Numbered from the stretch's first letter, positions 17,562 to 26,536 are shown. The stretch: DNA of 64,000 nucleotides from Candidatus Desulfofervidus auxilii (GCF_001577525.1 NZ_CP013015.1:1136966-1200965), one strand, 5' to 3'. Translations and numbers: made by a program. Notes: a model not told the origin generated them from the letters alone.

Positions 17562-19646
17562 TTAATTTCCCAATATCCCATTAAACTTAAAATATTTCCT
17601 TTCTTTATATTCCTCTTGTTTTCCCTTGTTCCAATTGCTGATGGGCCGATAATAGCCTACTACCCGTGAATAAACTTCGCATTCCTTTCCACATTGGGGA
17701 CAATGCCAGTTTTCACCTGCCAGATAGCCATGGGTTGGACACACACTAAAGGTAGGGGTAATCGAAAGATAAGGAATGCGATAGCGGGAAAGGATGCGTT
17801 TTACTAAGAGTTTGCAAGCCTCTGCATTTGGTAATTTCTCGCCTAAAAATAAATGAAAAACAGTCCCACCGGTATATTTTGTTTGAAGTGCTTCTTGTAG
17901 TTCTAAGGCCAGTATAGGGTCATTAGTATAATTTACGGGTAATTGCGTAGAATTGGTATAATATGGGGCTTCTTCTGTGCCTGCGGTAATGATGCCAGGC
18001 AATTCTTTTTTATCAATCTTTGCCAATCGGTAACTAGTGCCTTCGGCAGGAGTGGCTTCTAGATTATATAGATTTCCAGTTTCTTCTTGAAATTCTATAA
18101 TCTTTTTTCTCATAAAATCAAGCACTGCCAAGGCCAGTTTACGTCCTTGAGCACTGGCAATATCCTCACCTAGGAGATTAAGACAGGCCTCATTCATTCC
18201 TATTAAACCAATGGTGGAGAAGTGGTTTTTAAAAGAGGGCAGGTAACGGGCGGTGTAAGGATAAAGCCCATTTTTTAAATTGTTTTCTAGCATCTTTCGC
18301 TTAATTTCTAAGGAATTTTGGGCCAAAAGCATGTATCTATCAATCATTTTAAAAAATTGCTCTATGTTTCCTTGGCTTAAATAGGCTAAACGGGGTAAGT
18401 TTAAAGTCACCACCCCAATTGAACCAGTAGCATCTCCTGAACCAAATAAACCTCCGGTCTTATGGCGTAATTCTTTCAGATTCATACTCAGACGGCAGCA
18501 CATACTCCTCACATCTTCTGGATTTAAGTCAGAATTGATAAAATTTTGGAAATAAGGTGTGCCATATTTGGCGGTCATTTGAAAGAGTAAATGGGTGTTT
18601 TCACTTTCCCAAGCAAAATCTTCTGTCACATTATAGGTAGGGATAGGAAAAGAAAAAATACGACCTTGATAATCTCCTTCTAACATCACTTCAATAAAGG
18701 CCTTATTAATCATGTCTACTTCTTTTTGATAATCTGCATAGGTTTCATCTTGCAGCTTTCCTGCCCAAACCACCGCCTCCTTTTTAAAATGCTCAGGGAT
18801 AGTAAAATCTAAAGTAATATTGGTAAAGGGGCTCTGCCCTCCCCAACGCGAAGTGGTATTTACCGAAAAGATAAATTGCTGAATTCCTTGCCTTACTTCT
18901 TTATAGGATAGTTTGTCCTTTCTCACATAAGGGGCAAGTAAGGTATCAAAGTTATTAAAGGCCATGGCCCCAGCCCACTCATTTTGGAGGGTGCCTAAAA
19001 AATTGACCATTTGTCCCAGAGCAGTATCAAAGTGCTTTGGTGGACCGGCGGCTATTTTATTTTTTGGCCCATTAAAACCCTCTAACAGCAGTTGTTTTAA
19101 AGACCAACCTGCACAATAACCACAAGTGCCCATACCTAAATCATGAATATGAAAAAAACCGTGAATATGGGCTTCTTTGATGCCATTGGTATAAACATCA
19201 CTTAACACATAGTTGGCAATTACCGCACTGGCCGTATGGAGCATAAGACCAGAATGAGAATAATCAATATTGGCATTTTCTTTGATTCTCCAGTCCATTT
19301 GGGAAAGATATTCGCTAATAGTTTTTTCAATGTTTAAAAGCAATGCCCTGGCTGTTCTAATCTGGGTGCGTTTGTTACGATACAGAATATAGGCCTTGGC
19401 GGTTTTAGCATGTCCATTCTCAATCAAAATCTTTTCTACTACATCCTGGACTTGTTCTACCGTGGGTTTGACTTCACCTGTTTTTATTAAATAGTCATAA
19501 ACCTGAATGGCTAAACGCCAGGCCATCACTTGGTCACTACCTCCTACGGCCTGAGCTGCCTTAAAAATGGCTCGCTGGATACGACTGACATCAAAAGGCA
19601 CCTCTCTGCCATCTCTTTTTATGATAGTTTTTATTTCATCTTGCAT
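17562..19646 (-). CDS. nrdD: Class III ribonucleoside-triphosphate reductase, copy 2
   Basis: The 694-residue paralogue of the facing nrdD has the same order: ATP-cone (IIKRDGREVPFDVSRIQRAI), SPFTNITLDF, RSMCCRLSMNL, GSIGVVTLNLP, zinc site and glycyl-radical loop RVVGYYRP. Its first zinc pair reads CPTHGY instead of CPNCGY, so the site would be Cys3His or rely on another residue. No activase gene is beside it. A GGAGAG ribosome site precedes the ATG, and its promoter carries two NrdR-box-like palindromes. It is diverged enough from copy 1 (many core substitutions) to be an old duplication or separate acquisition. Confidence 0.92.
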   Translation of the reverse strand: MQDEIKTIIKRDGREVPFDVSRIQRAIFKAAQAVGGSDQVMAWRLAIQVYDYLIKTGEVKPTVEQVQDVVEKILIENGHAKTAKAYILYRNKRTQIRTARALLLNIEKTISEYLSQMDWRIKENANIDYSHSGLMLHTASAVIANYVLSDVYTNGIKEAHIHGFFHIHDLGMGTCGYCAGWSLKQLLLEGFNGPKNKIAAGPPKHFDTALGQMVNFLGTLQNEWAGAMAFNNFDTLLAPYVRKDKLSYKEVRQGIQQFIFSVNTTSRWGGQSPFTNITLDFTIPEHFKKEAVVWAGKLQDETYADYQKEVDMINKAFIEVMLEGDYQGRIFSFPIPTYNVTEDFAWESENTHLLFQMTAKYGTPYFQNFINSDLNPEDVRSMCCRLSMNLKELRHKTGGLFGSGDATGSIGVVTLNLPRLAYLSQGNIEQFFKMIDRYMLLAQNSLEIKRKMLENNLKNGLYPYTARYLPSFKNHFSTIGLIGMNEACLNLLGEDIASAQGRKLALAVLDFMRKKIIEFQEETGNLYNLEATPAEGTSYRLAKIDKKELPGIITAGTEEAPYYTNSTQLPVNYTNDPILALELQEALQTKYTGGTVFHLFLGEKLPNAEACKLLVKRILSRYRIPYLSITPTFSVCPTHGYLAGENWHCPQCGKECEVYSRVVGYYRPISNWNKGKQEEYKERKYFKFNGILGN

Positions 19647-19653
19647 AGCTACT

Positions 19654-19669
19654 CTCCTATATATTGTAT
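19654..19669 (-). promoter_or_regulatory. NrdR-box-like site 1 (proximal) for nrdD copy 2
   Basis: On + this 16-mer reads CTCCTATATATTGTAT and agrees with the NrdR box consensus (ACACWATATATWGTGT type) at about 12 of 16 positions. It lies just downstream of the -10 and overlaps the ribosome-site region of nrdD copy 2. Its start is 31 bp from site 2, the usual three-turn spacing of paired NrdR boxes. Confidence 0.6.
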
Positions 19670-19678
19670 AGACAGTTT

Positions 19679-19707
19679 TTTATAATACAAAATATTGCGT
19701 CTGTCAA
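19679..19707 (-). promoter_or_regulatory. Sigma-70 promoter of nrdD copy 2
   Basis: On the minus strand TTGACA (19707-19702) and TATAAA (19684-19679) are exactly 17 bp apart, giving a leader of about 25-30 nt before the ATG at 19646. NrdR-box-like site 2 fills the spacer, so binding there would block RNA polymerase directly. Confidence 0.65.
19685..19700 (-). promoter_or_regulatory. NrdR-box-like site 2 (distal) for nrdD copy 2
   Basis: On + the 16-mer ATACAAAATATTGCGT matches the NrdR box consensus at about 13 of 16 positions. It occupies the whole spacer between -35 and -10 of the promoter. NrdR is an ATP-cone repressor that senses the dATP/ATP level and binds two boxes on the same helix face. 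No nrdR gene is in the window. Confidence 0.65.
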
Positions 19708-19733
19708 GAAAAAAATTTTTACCTTATCATCTC
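19703..19733 (-). repeat. Direct repeat copy 1 upstream of nrdD copy 2 promoter
   Basis: A 31-bp sequence beginning GTCAAGAAAAAAATTTTTAC on + recurs nearly exactly at 19778-19807, 75 bp away. Copy 1 includes part of the -35 box and the A/T-rich zone directly upstream of the nrdD promoter, where an UP element would sit. Confidence 0.7.
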
Positions 19734-19777
19734 TGAAGATCACACGGGCCTTGGGGGAACGTATGGAAGCTTGGAAG

Positions 19778-19807
19778 GTCAAGAAAAAATTTTTACCTTG
19801 TCATCTC
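19778..19807 (-). repeat. Direct repeat copy 2 in the nrdD / 19835 intergenic region
   Basis: A 30-bp near-copy of 19703-19733, with one A fewer in the run and one T-to-G change. It lies 27 bp before the ATG of the rightward unknown gene. The pair could be a duplicated regulator site or a simple local duplication. Confidence 0.65.
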
Positions 19808-19834
19808 CCAGTGGATGGATTATCATAGGCACAC

Positions 19835-20761
19835 ATGCGGGCTTTGTATTATCCTTATTTGATTCTTGATGGGAAGACAGCTAATAATTTAGTTAGCTGG
19901 TTTGGCGAGTTATTTCTCCTTACGCCTGTTGCCTTAAGATCACATCTTCATATTCCGCAAGTAAAATTTATAGACCCTTTACCAGAAACATGGAGACAAC
20001 GGTTTGGGGGTATATTAACTGAATACCGCCTTTTTAGTCAAATGTATACAGATAGGAGTTTTTTGGAATATTTAAAACACGCACACCCTTTTTTAGAAGA
20101 CGAAGAAAGTCCTTCTGTTTTAAGACAATTTTTAAAGGGGAAAGAGAAAAAAGGAGAAGAACTGCCTAAACAAGTAATTGCCACCCTTTTTCTTTACCTG
20201 GCCAATGAATATCAGGAGCAAATACTGGATGTTTATAAAAGACTCCAAGAAGTGAAAAAACAGGAGGAAATGCTCAAATCTATATTAGAACCTTCTTCAG
20301 AACTAAATATAGGTGAGATCACTAGTCTAACAATTGATTACCGACATCCAGAAGAGGATTTAAGAAATTGGATGGATAAGGTCTTTAAGGCCTGGGCATT
20401 TTTAATTCCTGCTGAGGAAGAGTTTCCCATATTTATTACAGATGACGAATTAGCACATCAACATCTAAAACACGCTCTAAAAGACACATCTCACTTTATC
20501 TATAACATTTATTTGCCTGCTAATGGAGATGAAGCCTTATGGGGGGATTTAATAGAAATTCCTTTTACCTCTGATTTTGAATCATGGGCTGAAAAACTTT
20601 TTTCTTTTTATAAAAAACCAACTGAAGACACCCATCCTCTGGAAATTATATTTCTACCTTGTTTGAGTCCTAAAGATGTGTTCTTATGGATAACAGAAAA
20701 AAAAGAAATAATTAAAAGAAAGAAGAACGGATTGTTTATCTTATGGCAAGATAAGGAGTAA
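19835..20761 (+). CDS. Conserved-looking hypothetical protein, 308 aa
   Basis: I do not recognise a domain. The protein is soluble, acidic and largely helical, with no signal peptide. The N-terminus (MRALYYPYLILDGKTANN) is followed by aromatic-rich segments, a charged coiled-coil-like helix around residues 125-150 (YQEQILDVYKRLQEVKKQEEML) written here only as a location, and a C-terminal FILWQDKE. The start is an ATG with only a weak AGG upstream. It ends 3 bp before purL, so the two are co-transcribed, but nothing in the sequence ties it to purine synthesis. Healthy length and codon pattern argue for a real gene. Confidence 0.6.
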   Translation: MRALYYPYLILDGKTANNLVSWFGELFLLTPVALRSHLHIPQVKFIDPLPETWRQRFGGILTEYRLFSQMYTDRSFLEYLKHAHPFLEDEESPSVLRQFLKGKEKKGEELPKQVIATLFLYLANEYQEQILDVYKRLQEVKKQEEMLKSILEPSSELNIGEITSLTIDYRHPEEDLRNWMDKVFKAWAFLIPAEEEFPIFITDDELAHQHLKHALKDTSHFIYNIYLPANGDEALWGDLIEIPFTSDFESWAEKLFSFYKKPTEDTHPLEIIFLPCLSPKDVFLWITEKKEIIKRKKNGLFILWQDKE

Positions 20762-20764
20762 AAA

Positions 20765-23743
20765 ATGCCTTTTCGGGTAGAAGTAGGATTTAAAAAGGGA
20801 ATAAAAGATGCCTATGGAGAGAAAATTAGCCAGAAAATTCGCCATTTTTTAGGTATTAAGATAAAACAAGTAAGAACGGTTTTTGTCTACACTATTGATG
20901 CCAATTTGACAAAAGAAGAAGTAGAAATTATAGCCAGTGGTCCATTTTCAGACCCTATAATTCAAGAATATGCCATTGATCGTCCCTTAATTACAGAGTT
21001 TGATTGGTCTATTGAGGTGGGTTTTAAACCTGGGGTGACTGACAATGTAGGAAAAACTGCCAAAGAAGCCATTGAATGGCGTTTAGGCCGAAGTTTAGGG
21101 CCAGAAGAAAGAGTTTATACCTCTACCCTTTATCTGCTCAACGGAAGCACTTCCCGAAGTGAAGTAGAACGGATAGCTACTGATTTGTTGGCTAATCCGT
21201 TAATCCAACGTTACCATATCATTTCTCATGGAGAATGGAATGGCAAGGTCTTTATCTATGTACCCAAGGTTCGGCTGCTTAAAAAGCCGGAAGTAAAACG
21301 ATACAATTTAAGTCTCATCTCAGATGAAGAGCTTTTAAGATTAAGTCAGGAGCGTCTTTTGGCCCTTGATTTAAAGGAAATGAATGCCATAAAGAATTAT
21401 TTTAATGACCAAATGGTTATAGCTGAAAGAAAAAAGGTAGGCATGGATGAACAGATTACCGATGTAGAACTAGAAGCTATTGCCCAAACCTGGTCTGAAC
21501 ACTGTAAACATAAAATTTTTAATGGCCTTATTCATTATACTGACGAAACTGGGAAAACCACCCTCATAGAAAGTCTTTTTGATACCTATGTTCGGAGAGC
21601 CACTGAAGAAATCAGGAAGGCTAAAGGAAAAGATGACTTTTGTTTGTCTGTATTTAAAGACAATGCAGGTGTGATTAAGTTTAATGAGCACTGGAATCTG
21701 GTATTTAAAGTAGAGACCCACAATTCACCTTCTGCCTTAGATCCTTATGGTGGTGCGTTAACCGGAATCGTAGGGGTAAATCGTGACCCTTTTGGCACCG
21801 GAAAGGGGGCCAAGTTAATCTTTAATACAGATGTCTTCTGTTTTGCCTCGCCTTTTTATGATAAACCACTTCCCCCACGTCTTTTGCATCCCCGCCGTGT
21901 TTTTGAAGGAGTGCGGGAAGGAATAGAGCATGGTGGCAATAAAAGTGGTATTCCCACTATAAATGGCTGTATTGTTTTTGATGAGCGCTATCTGGGCAAA
22001 CCCTTAGTGTATTGTGGAACTGGTGGCATCATGCCAGCTGAGATAAATGGACAACCCAGTCATATTAAACAGGCCAAACCAGGTGATTTTATTGTCATGA
22101 CAGGAGGAAGAATTGGAAAAGATGGCATTCATGGGGCTACTTTTTCTTCAGAAGAACTTCATGAAGCCTCACCGGTGAGTGCTGTTCAAATTGGTGACCC
22201 CATTACCCAGAAAAAGATGTTTGATTTTCTCCTTATAGCTAGAGATAAGGGTTGGTATAACTCTATTACTGATAATGGTGCAGGAGGATTGTCTTCTTCT
22301 GTAGGGGAAATGGCTAGAGAATCCGGTGGGGCAGAGTTGCATTTAGAAAAAGCACCTTTAAAATACCAAGGTTTAGACCCCTGGGAAATTTTGGTTTCTG
22401 AATCTCAAGAAAGGATGACCTTAGCTGTCCCCCCGGAAAATATTTCAGCCTTTTTAGAGCTGGCTAAAAAGATGGATGTAGAAGCTACTGTCTTGGGAAA
22501 ATTCACTGATTCAGGAAAATTTCATGTCCTATACAAAAATGAGACGGTTCTTTATTTAGATATGGATTTTTTGCATAATGGAGTGCCCCAAAAAGAGATG
22601 GTAGCCAGATGGACACCTCCTGTGCACCCAGAACCTGATTTTCCCTGTCCTGAGAACTTGACAGAGACTTTAAATAAAATTTTAGGACGGCTTAATATCT
22701 GTAGTAAAGAAGGAGTAGTGAGGCAGTATGACCATGAAGTGCAGGGGGGAAGTGTAATAAAACCCCTAGTAGGAAAATGGGATAATGGCCCCAGTGATGC
22801 TGCTATTATTAGACCCTTATTGGATAGTTATGAGGGGGTAGTGGTAGCTAATGGGATTTGTCCTCGCTATAGTGATATAGATACCTATCATATGACTGCC
22901 TGTGCCTTGGATGAGGCTATTAGGAATGCCATTTGTGTTGGGGGGAGCTTAAAACACATGGCTGTCCTAGATAATTTTTGTTGGTGTGACCCCATTATTT
23001 CTGAAAAAACACCAGATGGAGATTATAAACTGGCCCAATTGGTTCGGGCCAATCAAGCACTTTATGATTACACCACTGTTTATGGAGTGCCTTGTATCTC
23101 TGGGAAAGATAGCATGAAAAACGATTATCATATTGGTAATATCAAGATCTCTATTCCCCCTACCATTTTATTTTCTATTATTGGCCGGATAGATGATGTT
23201 CGGAAGGCAGTGAGTATGGATGTTAAACATCCAGGGGATTTGGTTTATATTTTAGGTATGACTTATGACGAATTAGGAGGCAGTGAATATTTTGCTCAAT
23301 ATGATTATGTAGGAAATAAAGTTCCTAAAGTAAGGGCAAAGGAGGCAAAAAAACTCTATGATGCGTTAAACCAAGCCATAAGAGATGGCTTGATAGCCAG
23401 TTGTCATGATTGTTCTGATGGTGGATTGGGGGTGGCCTTGGCAGAAACAGCCTTTGCCGGAGGATGGGGAATGGAGATAGATTTAGGTGCAGTTCCATAT
23501 AAAGGAGAAAAAAGGGATGATTATATCCTTTTTTCTGAATCTCAAAGTAGATTGGTAGTAACGGTGCGGAGAGAAAATAAAACCTCTTTTGAAAAATACT
23601 TGGCTGATTGTCCCTTTGCCTGTATAGGCAGTGTAAGAAGTGATATTAAATTTATAATAAAAGGCCTTAATAAAAATATAATTCACACTGACATTTACAC
23701 CTTAAAAGAAAGCTGGCAAAGGACATTAAGGGAAATTTTTTAA
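20765..23743 (+). CDS. purL: FGAM synthase PurL with two N-terminal PurS-like domains
   Basis: The 992-residue enzyme converts FGAR to FGAM in purine synthesis. Two PurS-like repeats come first, at residues about 1-80 (FRVEVGFKKGIKDAYGEK) and 83-165 (SIEVGFKPGVTDNVGK). The catalytic part starts near 235 with WSEHCKHKIFNG, whose histidine is conserved in PurL. It continues with KVETHNSPSALDPYGGA, GGNKSGIPTINGC, DNGAGGLSSSVGEMA, GKDSMKND and SDGGLGVALAE. There is no glutamine amidotransferase domain, so a separate PurQ must supply ammonia. This fused small-subunit layout differs from both the single-chain E. coli form and the three-gene PurS/L/Q form. Confidence 0.9.
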   Translation: MPFRVEVGFKKGIKDAYGEKISQKIRHFLGIKIKQVRTVFVYTIDANLTKEEVEIIASGPFSDPIIQEYAIDRPLITEFDWSIEVGFKPGVTDNVGKTAKEAIEWRLGRSLGPEERVYTSTLYLLNGSTSRSEVERIATDLLANPLIQRYHIISHGEWNGKVFIYVPKVRLLKKPEVKRYNLSLISDEELLRLSQERLLALDLKEMNAIKNYFNDQMVIAERKKVGMDEQITDVELEAIAQTWSEHCKHKIFNGLIHYTDETGKTTLIESLFDTYVRRATEEIRKAKGKDDFCLSVFKDNAGVIKFNEHWNLVFKVETHNSPSALDPYGGALTGIVGVNRDPFGTGKGAKLIFNTDVFCFASPFYDKPLPPRLLHPRRVFEGVREGIEHGGNKSGIPTINGCIVFDERYLGKPLVYCGTGGIMPAEINGQPSHIKQAKPGDFIVMTGGRIGKDGIHGATFSSEELHEASPVSAVQIGDPITQKKMFDFLLIARDKGWYNSITDNGAGGLSSSVGEMARESGGAELHLEKAPLKYQGLDPWEILVSESQERMTLAVPPENISAFLELAKKMDVEATVLGKFTDSGKFHVLYKNETVLYLDMDFLHNGVPQKEMVARWTPPVHPEPDFPCPENLTETLNKILGRLNICSKEGVVRQYDHEVQGGSVIKPLVGKWDNGPSDAAIIRPLLDSYEGVVVANGICPRYSDIDTYHMTACALDEAIRNAICVGGSLKHMAVLDNFCWCDPIISEKTPDGDYKLAQLVRANQALYDYTTVYGVPCISGKDSMKNDYHIGNIKISIPPTILFSIIGRIDDVRKAVSMDVKHPGDLVYILGMTYDELGGSEYFAQYDYVGNKVPKVRAKEAKKLYDALNQAIRDGLIASCHDCSDGGLGVALAETAFAGGWGMEIDLGAVPYKGEKRDDYILFSESQSRLVVTVRRENKTSFEKYLADCPFACIGSVRSDIKFIIKGLNKNIIHTDIYTLKESWQRTLREIF

Positions 23744-23747
23744 ATCC

Positions 23748-25121
23748 ATGCTTTCTGAAAAAATCATTAAAAACCTAGAGAAAATTGTGGGAAAACCATA
23801 TATTTCTCAAAAAAAAGAAGACCTCCTTTGTTATAGCTATGATGCCACGCAATTAATGTATTTACCAGAGGCAGTAATTTTTCCCAATTCTGCCCAGAAG
23901 ATAGCTGAAATTTTAAAATTGGCCAATCAATATAGATTTCCAGTAGTTCCGCGGGGAGCAGGTTCAGGAATGTCAGGAGGGGCAGTGCCTATAAGAAATG
24001 GTGTAGTCTTAGCTATGAACCGTCTGAATCGCATTTTAGAAATTGATGAAAAAAATATGTGGGTGTGGGTAGAACCTGGTGTAGTTACCGGGGACTTACA
24101 GAAGACAGTAGCAGAAAAGGGATTGTTTTATCCTCCTGACCCGGCCAGCCTTTCTTTTTGCACCATTGGGGGTAATGTAGCTGAATGTGCAGGGGGTCCT
24201 AGGGCAGTTAAGTATGGAGTAACTAAGGATTATGTGTTGGCCCTAGAGGTAGTTTTACCTACAGGTGAAATCATTCATACCGGACATAAGACTATTAAAG
24301 GGGTTACAGGTTATGATTTAACTTCCTTATTTATTGGTTCAGAAGGAACTTTAGGTGTTTTTACGAAGATTTTATTGCGTCTTCTTCCGCTCCCACCTAC
24401 CAAAGCTACTATTTTATTAAATTTACCCCGGTTAAACCTTCTTTCTTCTTTGTTAGAACAGTTTTTACACTTAGCCGAGCGTCCTGCTGCTATGGAATTT
24501 GTAGACGATTTATGTAGAGCATGTATTGAGCATCAAATTCAGTTTGCCTTACCTCCAGGAGAAGGGCTTCTTCTATTAGAAACAGATGGAAGCCCAGAAA
24601 TAGTAGAGTTGATGTTAGAAAAGATAACAAAGATTGCCAAACAAACAGGGGCAGAAGTGGTGACTATAGAAAGAGGTGAAAAGGCTGACCAACTTTGGGA
24701 AATCCGCCGCAGTATCTCTCCGGCTGTATTTCAATTGGGTTCAGAAAAGAGCAGTCATGATATTGTAGTCCCATGTGCTCAAATTCTTCCCATGATAGAA
24801 AAAATCAAACAAATAAGAAACAAATGGAAATTACCAGTATTGTGCTTTGGCCACATTGGTGATGGAAATTTACATGTAAATATCATGTATAATTCTGGAG
24901 ATATTTCTAAGGCCGAGGCGGTTACTGAAGAAGTCATTAGGGTAACTTTAGCTCTAGGTGGAACTATTACTGGAGAGCACGGTATTGGTCTCACCAAGGC
25001 GCGGTTTCTTCCTTGGGAGATAGAACCAAATACCCTTAAAGTAATGCAAAAAATAAAATGCACTTTAGACCCAAATAACATTCTCAATTCTGGCAAGATT
25101 TTTCTGGAGGAAAAGACGTGA
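23748..25121 (+). CDS. FAD-linked oxidase, GlcD / D-lactate dehydrogenase family
   Basis: The 457-residue flavoprotein has an N-terminal FAD_binding_4 domain with VPRGAGSGMSGGAVP near residue 66, GGNVAECAGGPRAVKYG near 140 and the GVTGYDLTSLFIGSEGTLG loop near 185. The C-terminal FAD-oxidase_C domain carries GHIGDGNLHVNI near 370 and TGEHGIGLTKARF near 405. The family oxidises 2-hydroxyacids such as glycolate or D-lactate and usually works with an Fe-S partner (GlcF or LutA type). No such partner is adjacent. It lies 4 bp after purL and overlaps the DHH gene by 4 bp. Substrate not determined. Confidence 0.85.
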   Translation: MLSEKIIKNLEKIVGKPYISQKKEDLLCYSYDATQLMYLPEAVIFPNSAQKIAEILKLANQYRFPVVPRGAGSGMSGGAVPIRNGVVLAMNRLNRILEIDEKNMWVWVEPGVVTGDLQKTVAEKGLFYPPDPASLSFCTIGGNVAECAGGPRAVKYGVTKDYVLALEVVLPTGEIIHTGHKTIKGVTGYDLTSLFIGSEGTLGVFTKILLRLLPLPPTKATILLNLPRLNLLSSLLEQFLHLAERPAAMEFVDDLCRACIEHQIQFALPPGEGLLLLETDGSPEIVELMLEKITKIAKQTGAEVVTIERGEKADQLWEIRRSISPAVFQLGSEKSSHDIVVPCAQILPMIEKIKQIRNKWKLPVLCFGHIGDGNLHVNIMYNSGDISKAEAVTEEVIRVTLALGGTITGEHGIGLTKARFLPWEIEPNTLKVMQKIKCTLDPNNILNSGKIFLEEKT

Positions 25122-26080
25122 ATGAAAAAGAGATTGCCATCTATTTTCATCGGGATTTTGATGGTATGATTTCTGCTGCCTTAATTGCTGATTATGTGAG
25201 AAACAAGTGGTCAGAAGCACAGTTAAGACTTTTTCCTGTGGGTTATAGCCGGAAAATAAATTGGAAAGAAATGCCTCTTAGGGGAGATGTGAGTTTTGTA
25301 TTAGATTATATTTTTCATCCTCAGGCTACTTATTGGTTTGACCACCATCAAACGGGCTTAAATAATTATGATGGGAGCTTGGACCCCCATAGGCATTTTT
25401 TTAATCCAGAAAAAACCTCCTGCGCCTTGCTTATTTGGGAAGTGCTTTATGACAAATTTGGCTATCGCAATTTAGAATTTCAAAGACTGGTAAAATGGGC
25501 AGATAAAATAGACAGTGCCCAATTTTCTTTAGAAGAATTGATAAATTGTAAAGAAAGGCCCCTTAAAATCCATCTTTCTCTAGGGATAGAAGCTGATAAT
25601 GCCTATTTAATAGAACTTACCCGTCTATTTATACAATATAAAGACCAACTTCTTTCTTCACAAATACCTTTGCCATTGATTGTTCGCTGGCGATTTGAAA
25701 AAATTCAACAAATGCGCCCCAAAATAACAGAAGAATTTAAAAAAAGGGCCATTTTTGACCCCCAGAGAAAACTGGTTTTTTTCACTATGTCTCAAGATTT
25801 TTTAAGCTGCCGTTGGGCACCTTATTATTTTTATCCTGAGTGTCTTTATGTAGTAGGAATTCTTTCTATGCGCAATGGTCATTATATGATTATGGTAAAT
25901 GCCAATCCCTGGCAAAAAGCCAAAAATTCTATCAATATAGGAAAACTTTGTGCCTCTTATGGAGGCGGAGGCCACCCTCCTGTGGGTGCTATTACAGTAA
26001 CCACTGCCTCCCAGGCTCAAAGGATCGCTGAAGAAATTATTAGTTTTTTAAAGACTAAGCTTTCTTCCGATAAGGATTGA
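25118..26080 (+). CDS. DHH-family phosphoesterase
   Basis: The 320-residue protein starts at GTG (25118), overlapping the stop codon of the preceding gene; GGAGG at 25106 is correctly spaced. The metal site shows HRDFDGMISAALIADY at residues 11-26 and the diagnostic DHH in WFDHHQTG near residue 75. The C-terminal DHHA1 domain ends with YGGGGHPPVGAI. Members hydrolyse short oligonucleotides (NrnA) or cyclic dinucleotides, but this one has a divergent middle region. It lacks the CBS or TM segments of GdpP-type enzymes. Its 3' end overlaps the convergent usp gene by 26 bp. Confidence 0.82.
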   Translation: MNEKEIAIYFHRDFDGMISAALIADYVRNKWSEAQLRLFPVGYSRKINWKEMPLRGDVSFVLDYIFHPQATYWFDHHQTGLNNYDGSLDPHRHFFNPEKTSCALLIWEVLYDKFGYRNLEFQRLVKWADKIDSAQFSLEELINCKERPLKIHLSLGIEADNAYLIELTRLFIQYKDQLLSSQIPLPLIVRWRFEKIQQMRPKITEEFKKRAIFDPQRKLVFFTMSQDFLSCRWAPYYFYPECLYVVGILSMRNGHYMIMVNANPWQKAKNSINIGKLCASYGGGGHPPVGAITVTTASQAQRIAEEIISFLKTKLSSDKD

Positions 26081-26507
26081 TGGTCAAAACAGGACAAGGG
26101 GCTCCCTTTACTACTCTTTCGGCCACACTCCCAAAAATGACCTTATCTAGGCCTTTACGTCCATGGGTCCCCATTAATATTAAATCAAATCCTTCTTTTT
26201 GGGCAAAATTAATAATCTCTTCTGCGGCATCTCCGGTTAAAATATGGGTTTTAACTGGATAGTCTTCAAAATATTCATCTACAAAGTCGTTCATCTTCTT
26301 TTCAGCACCCTTTACAATTTCCTCTTCAAACTTGTGGATAGAAGTGTGGGGCACATAAAAACCACCAAAATAAGCCAGGCTTCGCACTACATAAATCAAA
26401 TGGATTTCCGCTTCCAGTTTTTGCCCCAAATCCTTGGCATAGGAAACTAATACAGGACTAGCAGGAGAAAAATCAACAGGGACTAAAATCTTTTTAATTT
26501 CGCTCAT
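26055..26507 (-). CDS. Universal stress protein, single domain
   Basis: This 150-residue UspA-family protein starts at ATG 26507, chosen for its AAGGAGG site; an upstream in-frame start at 26528 lacks one. It opens with KKILVPVDFSPAS and ends with the ATP-binding loop GTHGRKGLDKVIFGSVAE (G-x2-G-x9-G-S pattern) and APCPVLTI, so it is probably an ATP-binding type. It has its own promoter and converges on the DHH gene with a 26-bp overlap. Targets of Usp proteins are generally unknown. Confidence 0.88.
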   Translation of the reverse strand: MSEIKKILVPVDFSPASPVLVSYAKDLGQKLEAEIHLIYVVRSLAYFGGFYVPHTSIHKFEEEIVKGAEKKMNDFVDEYFEDYPVKTHILTGDAAEEIINFAQKEGFDLILMGTHGRKGLDKVIFGSVAERVVKGAPCPVLTINPYRKKA

Positions 26508-26536
26508 AAAAACCTCCTTATTTAACATTGATTTTT

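Noticed and set aside
25802-26031. Small frames of 72 and 63 residues inside the DHH gene
   Set aside because: Out-of-frame shadows of the DHHA1 region, with no independent signals.
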